Assembly (NCBI GenBank): GCA_963828505.1
Contig: CAWHFM010000015.1
Coordinates: forward strand, 78,036-142,035
Reading direction: 5' to 3'
Length of the DNA: 64,000 bases
DNA from: Bog-473 sp963828505
GTDB taxonomy: Bacteria > Actinomycetota > Acidimicrobiia > Acidimicrobiales > RAAP-2
Part shown: piece by piece, positions 61,493-64,000 of the stretch
How positions within the stretch are numbered: the first letter of the stretch is position 1
Layout: every line of letters starts with the position of its first letter
Notes under the pieces: generated by a model
The model's input: only the letters and a program-made list of their open reading frames with translations
Told to the model about the DNA's origin: nothing
Database searches by the model: none
Translations under genes and position numbers: made by a program

Positions 61493-62373
61493 CTAGCGGT
61501 ACTGATCGCCGGTCGACGGTTCGGGCAGCCGGCGGCCGACCCATTTCGCCAGCGGAACGCTGACCGCGTTACCAACCAGCTTCCATCGGGGCCCGTTTCG
61601 TCGTTTGGGGTCGTCGACGGCGGGCGCGGTCCAGTCGGCAACGAAGCCCTGCGAGCGCTCGGCGTCTCGAATCTCGGGCGTCTTGATGGAGCCGTCCGGG
61701 AGCCACACGGCGGCGGCGATGGGATCCCGACGGTCGATCCACCCTTCAGGGTCGGGACAGCGTCGACGGCCCACCCGAGCCCCCGAAGACCCTTCGGTCC
61801 AGTAGAAACCACATGCCCCGTCGGTCGGGTCGAGCTGCTCGTTGCTCCTTGCTCCTGGCTCAACAAAACCGGCGCGGGATCCTCGGTCTTCGAGGCCAAC
61901 ATGATGACTCTCTGCCGGCGCTGCGGAAGGCCGAATGCCCGGGCGTCGACAACTCGATACGCCCAGGCGAATCCGAGATCCGCGAGCCTGCTCGGTCAGG
62001 TGGTGCCATGGCCCGACCACCATCGAGGTGGAGCATGAACGAGACGTTCTCGATCAGTAACCAGGTGGGAGCTCGTCGACGGTCGACCAGGCGGAACACC
62101 TCCTCCACCAGGTCCGGACTGGCGACCGCTGATCCCGGCGGTCCTACCGGCTTGAGAGAGGTCCTGGCATGGGAAACCGGCGGCGACGAGATCGACCTTG
62201 GGGAGGCTCTTGAGCTTCGCACGTCGGCGACCGACGGGAACATCGGGAAAGCCGGCCGAGAGCACTCGCTCGAGCGGACTCGTCCAGCTCGCACAGCAGC
62301 TCCGTGGTCCAGCCGGCTTTCTCGAGTCCGAGTCGATACCGCCGACCCCGGCGAACAATCCGGCCGCTCTCAT
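61493..62373 (-). pseudogene. DNA (cytosine-5)-methyltransferase broken by many indels
   Basis: From ATG 62373, motifs appear in order across alternating frames: MRAAGLFAGVGGI (motif I), LGLEKAGWTTELLCELDESA RA, KVDLVAAGFPCQDLSQAGRT AGI (motif IV, catalytic Cys), LVEEVFRLVDRRRAPTWLLI ENVSFMLHLDGG (VI), AYRVVDARAFGLPQRRQRVI MLAS (VIII), GWAVDAVPTLKGGS, then TPEIRDAERSQGFVADW (IX) and RWKLVGNAVSVPLAKWVGRR L (X). At least seven frame changes in 880 nt, yet residues within each segment are well conserved. Codes for the modifying half of a restriction-modification system. Confidence 0.85.
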
Positions 62374-62445
62374 GGAGCCGAATCTGCCATCGGGTCGCGA
62401 CGCCATCAGTGAGGCGCAACGATCGGTCGGATCGTCACGAAGCGG

Positions 62446-62652
62446 TCACCATGTACGCCCTAGGCGGACTTGTGCGTCAGACGTCGTCCAGAGGGGGAAG
62501 CTGTTCAGGTGCTTCTTGATCGCCCTGATGATCAGAAGGTTCACCGAGATCTCCCGCTCCTCGGCCGCCGCCTGAAGTTGCCGGTGGAGTGATTCGGGGA
62601 TCCTGACCGCTGTCGGAATTCTCTTCTCTTCGTAGAGCTTCGGTCGAGCCAT
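62446..62652 (-). CDS. Ribbon-helix-helix DNA-binding protein
   Basis: 68 aa from ATG 62652. KRIPTAVRIPESLHRQLQAA AEEREISVNLLIIRAIKKHL is a typical Arc/CopG-type RHH: a beta strand followed by two helices with the SVNLLI turn. It lies 72 nt upstream of the methyltransferase on the same strand, so it may autoregulate or control the cassette as a controller protein, or be an antitoxin whose partner is not evident. Frame intact. Confidence 0.75.
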   Translation of the reverse strand: MARPKLYEEKRIPTAVRIPESLHRQLQAAAEEREISVNLLIIRAIKKHLNSFPLWTTSDAQVRLGRTW

Positions 62653-62813
62653 ACCCAGGGTAGGAGGTAAGCGGGCGTTATGGTGGATAGTGCGCGCGCA
62701 AATGCGGCCTGGTCAGAAGTGCTTTCAGGAATTCTCGGAATCGGCAGGGTCAACCACTAACGGACACCCCTTTCGTACGCATGTGACCAGCGAGGACGTG
62801 AAGAGGTGACGAA

Positions 62814-63020
62814 ATGGTTGACAGACGCGCCGGTAAGGGCCCCTACGTCCGCGACTCGGGCGGAGGCAAAAAGCCCCGAGCCCGGAACAAGGACGGCAGC
62901 TGGAGGGCGAAGCGATCAGGCTCCAGAGTGCAGCTCAACGAAACGGAAGTAGGGCTGACGGGACGGCGTACCAGCACGTCCCATCAGCCCCAACTTCCCG
63001 CCCAAGGAGGCAGGCCGTGA
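62814..63020 (+). CDS. Small basic hypothetical protein
   Basis: 68 aa from ATG 62814 (gaagaggtgacga upstream). Lys/Arg/Gly-rich: KGPYVRDSGGGKKPRARNKD GSWRAKRSGSRVQL. The KPRARNxDGSWRxKRS motif is seen in small island- or phage-borne proteins; function unknown. The C-terminal third looks less protein-like and may follow an undetected frame change. Confidence 0.45.
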   Translation: MVDRRAGKGPYVRDSGGGKKPRARNKDGSWRAKRSGSRVQLNETEVGLTGRRTSTSHQPQLPAQGGRP

Positions 63021-63092
63021 CCTACCCCGCTCAGCCACTGCGGATTATGTCCCGGCTTCCTCCAGTCAGAAACCAGAAGAGGAGGAATGCCA

Positions 63093-63258
63093 ATGGCTAC
63101 CACCTACGCACCAGGCGAGGTCGTTCCGAAGAACGGCACCGTTGAGTGCACTCAGTTCCACGGGACTCGCGACCGCATCATTACGGGGGAGCCGGTTTGC
63201 ACCGTGCGACCATTGGGGTGACCACCAGCCCAAGAAGTGCACCTGGCAGTACGTGTAG
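63093..63258 (+). pseudogene. Small Cys-containing YjzC/rubredoxin-like protein, frameshifted
   Basis: ATG 63093 has a perfect RBS (agaggagga). MATTYAPGEVVPKNGTVECT QFHGTRD in one frame; after the g-run at about 63184-63189 the next frame gives FAPCDHWGDHQPKKCTWQYV and stops at 63258. Together this makes a 54-aa protein with GEVVPxxGxVECT and CDHWGDH motifs, as in small stress- or metal-binding proteins near island genes. One base in a homopolymer explains the break. Confidence 0.55.
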
Positions 63259-63360
63259 ATCACGGACCGCCTTACGATATCGGTCGGCCCGGGTCGGCGG
63301 GTCGCAGACATCAGCGACAGTTCTAGGTATTTCATGCAGCAGAGTTGTCAGGGAAGAATT

Positions 63361-64000
63361 TCATGACGACGGCTTAGCGATGAAGAGGATCTCTCTCAGC
63401 ACGAGGGTCAATTCATCCAAGCTGGGGTCACGATCCCAGTTCCCGGACTGAGGACAGGGAAACATCTGAGAGACGGTGAACCCTCCGGTCGCTAAGAGCT
63501 CCGAGAGTGTGTGCATTGAGTAGCGACGGTCTCGAACAACCAGCTCTGAGGGGAGCCTCCAAGTTACGGCGTCGAACTGCTCTTTTCGGTAGTAGATCTC
63601 CTCGAAATACAGCAAGAGGTTCTTGTCAAAGATGGCCCCACTCTGTTCCCATGGTTCGTGAAGGAGAAAGCGCTTCGGAGCAGGAAATGAACTCTGGCGT
63701 GCCGCTTGGAACAGCGGAGTACTTCAGAACCGGGAGGATGTTCGCTGTGTTTAGTACTGAGCCAACGAGGAATCCGGAATCGATCATCTGTGTTCTCACA
63801 GCTCGCAGGAGCCGCACGTCATCATCGAATCGTGCCGATGATCCGAGCACATCGTAAATGCAGAGCACCAATCCAAATGGACCTGGCGGAATCTGTTCTT
63901 CATCTCGACAGTCTCCGACGGAGAAGATGTCGAGCGTTCCCTGACTCGCAGCTCTCTCAATCAGGGGCGGTGCGAAATATCTACTCCATACGCAATGTAA
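63361..64000 (-). pseudogene. SAM-dependent methyltransferase, 5'-truncated by window edge and frameshifted
   Basis: Reading in from the edge: YIAYGVDIS (motif II-like) breaks at a CCCC run near 63960, then LIERAASQGTLDIFSVGDCR, FGLVLCIYDVLGSSARFDDD VRLLRAVRTQMIDSGFLVGS VLNTANILPVLKYS; another frame change near 63680 leads to NLLLYFEEIYYRKEQFDAVT W and YSMHTLSELLATGGFTVSQM F ending ILFIAKPSS at 63361. The order matches a class I methyltransferase (acceptor loop, then a beta-hairpin C-terminus). Substrate unknown. Confidence 0.6.

Overview
The window is high-GC actinobacterial chromosome around the replication-initiation region, followed by about 10 kb of lower-GC accessory DNA. Gene order (yidC-yidD-rnpA-rpmH | dnaA-dnaN-recF-dciA-gyrB-gyrA, then tRNA-Leu-fhaA-fhaB-pstP-pknB-trpG-crgA) is the classical actinobacterial layout. 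Frequent GTG/TTG starts, FHA/PASTA signalling and many leaderless promoters fit this. I infer a lineage such as Acidimicrobiia; this rests on gene style, not on a phylogenetic marker comparison.

Region 1 (1-11.3 kb): housekeeping genes for membrane insertion, RNase P, ribosome, replication initiation and gyrase. Region 2 (11.3-33.4 kb): signal peptidase, amidohydrolases, two-domain dCTP deaminase, acyl-CoA ligase, secreted beta-helix protein, RNase D, a DevR/DevS-like two-component pair, MFS transporter, GH31 glycosidase. It ends in a minus-strand redox cluster: P450, a methyltransferase-AhpD fusion, OsmC and a flavin monooxygenase. Region 3 (33.4-40.5 kb): LuxR pseudogene, tRNA-Leu(CAG), and the FHA/PP2C/PASTA-kinase growth-control cluster with crgA, but without rodA, pbpA and pknA between pstP and pknB. 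Region 4 (40.5-53.2 kb): thiolase, thioesterase and ComF-like genes (possible +1 frameshift), SDR-pirin, AKR, ASCH-like protein, a frameshifted TetR gene, a phosphotransferase, a universal stress protein, a membrane-tethered SARP-like regulator and a secreted beta-propeller.

Region 5 (about 54.1 kb to the end) looks like an integrated island. It opens with a displaced 3' half of a tRNA-Ile(GAU) gene (an att site) beside a cluster of GGGAC repeats and an inverted repeat. It then carries a nuclease fragment, a compact three-gene operon headed by a TIGR04255-like gene, a membrane-anchored GAF-like protein paired with a methyltransferase, an integrase remnant, and a minus-strand RHH / C5-methyltransferase / endonuclease / Vsr cassette. 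Most coding regions here are interrupted by single-base indels although the codons on each side stay well preserved. This looks more like indel errors in the assembly, or very recent inactivation, than old decay, and it breaks automated ORF calls in the most interesting part of the window.

A recurring regulatory theme is a TANNNT -10 element 6-9 nt before the start codon (lepB, the GAF kinase, fhaA, pknB, trpG, crgA, thioesterase, ASCH, phosphotransferase, SARP and others), implying extensive leaderless transcription.
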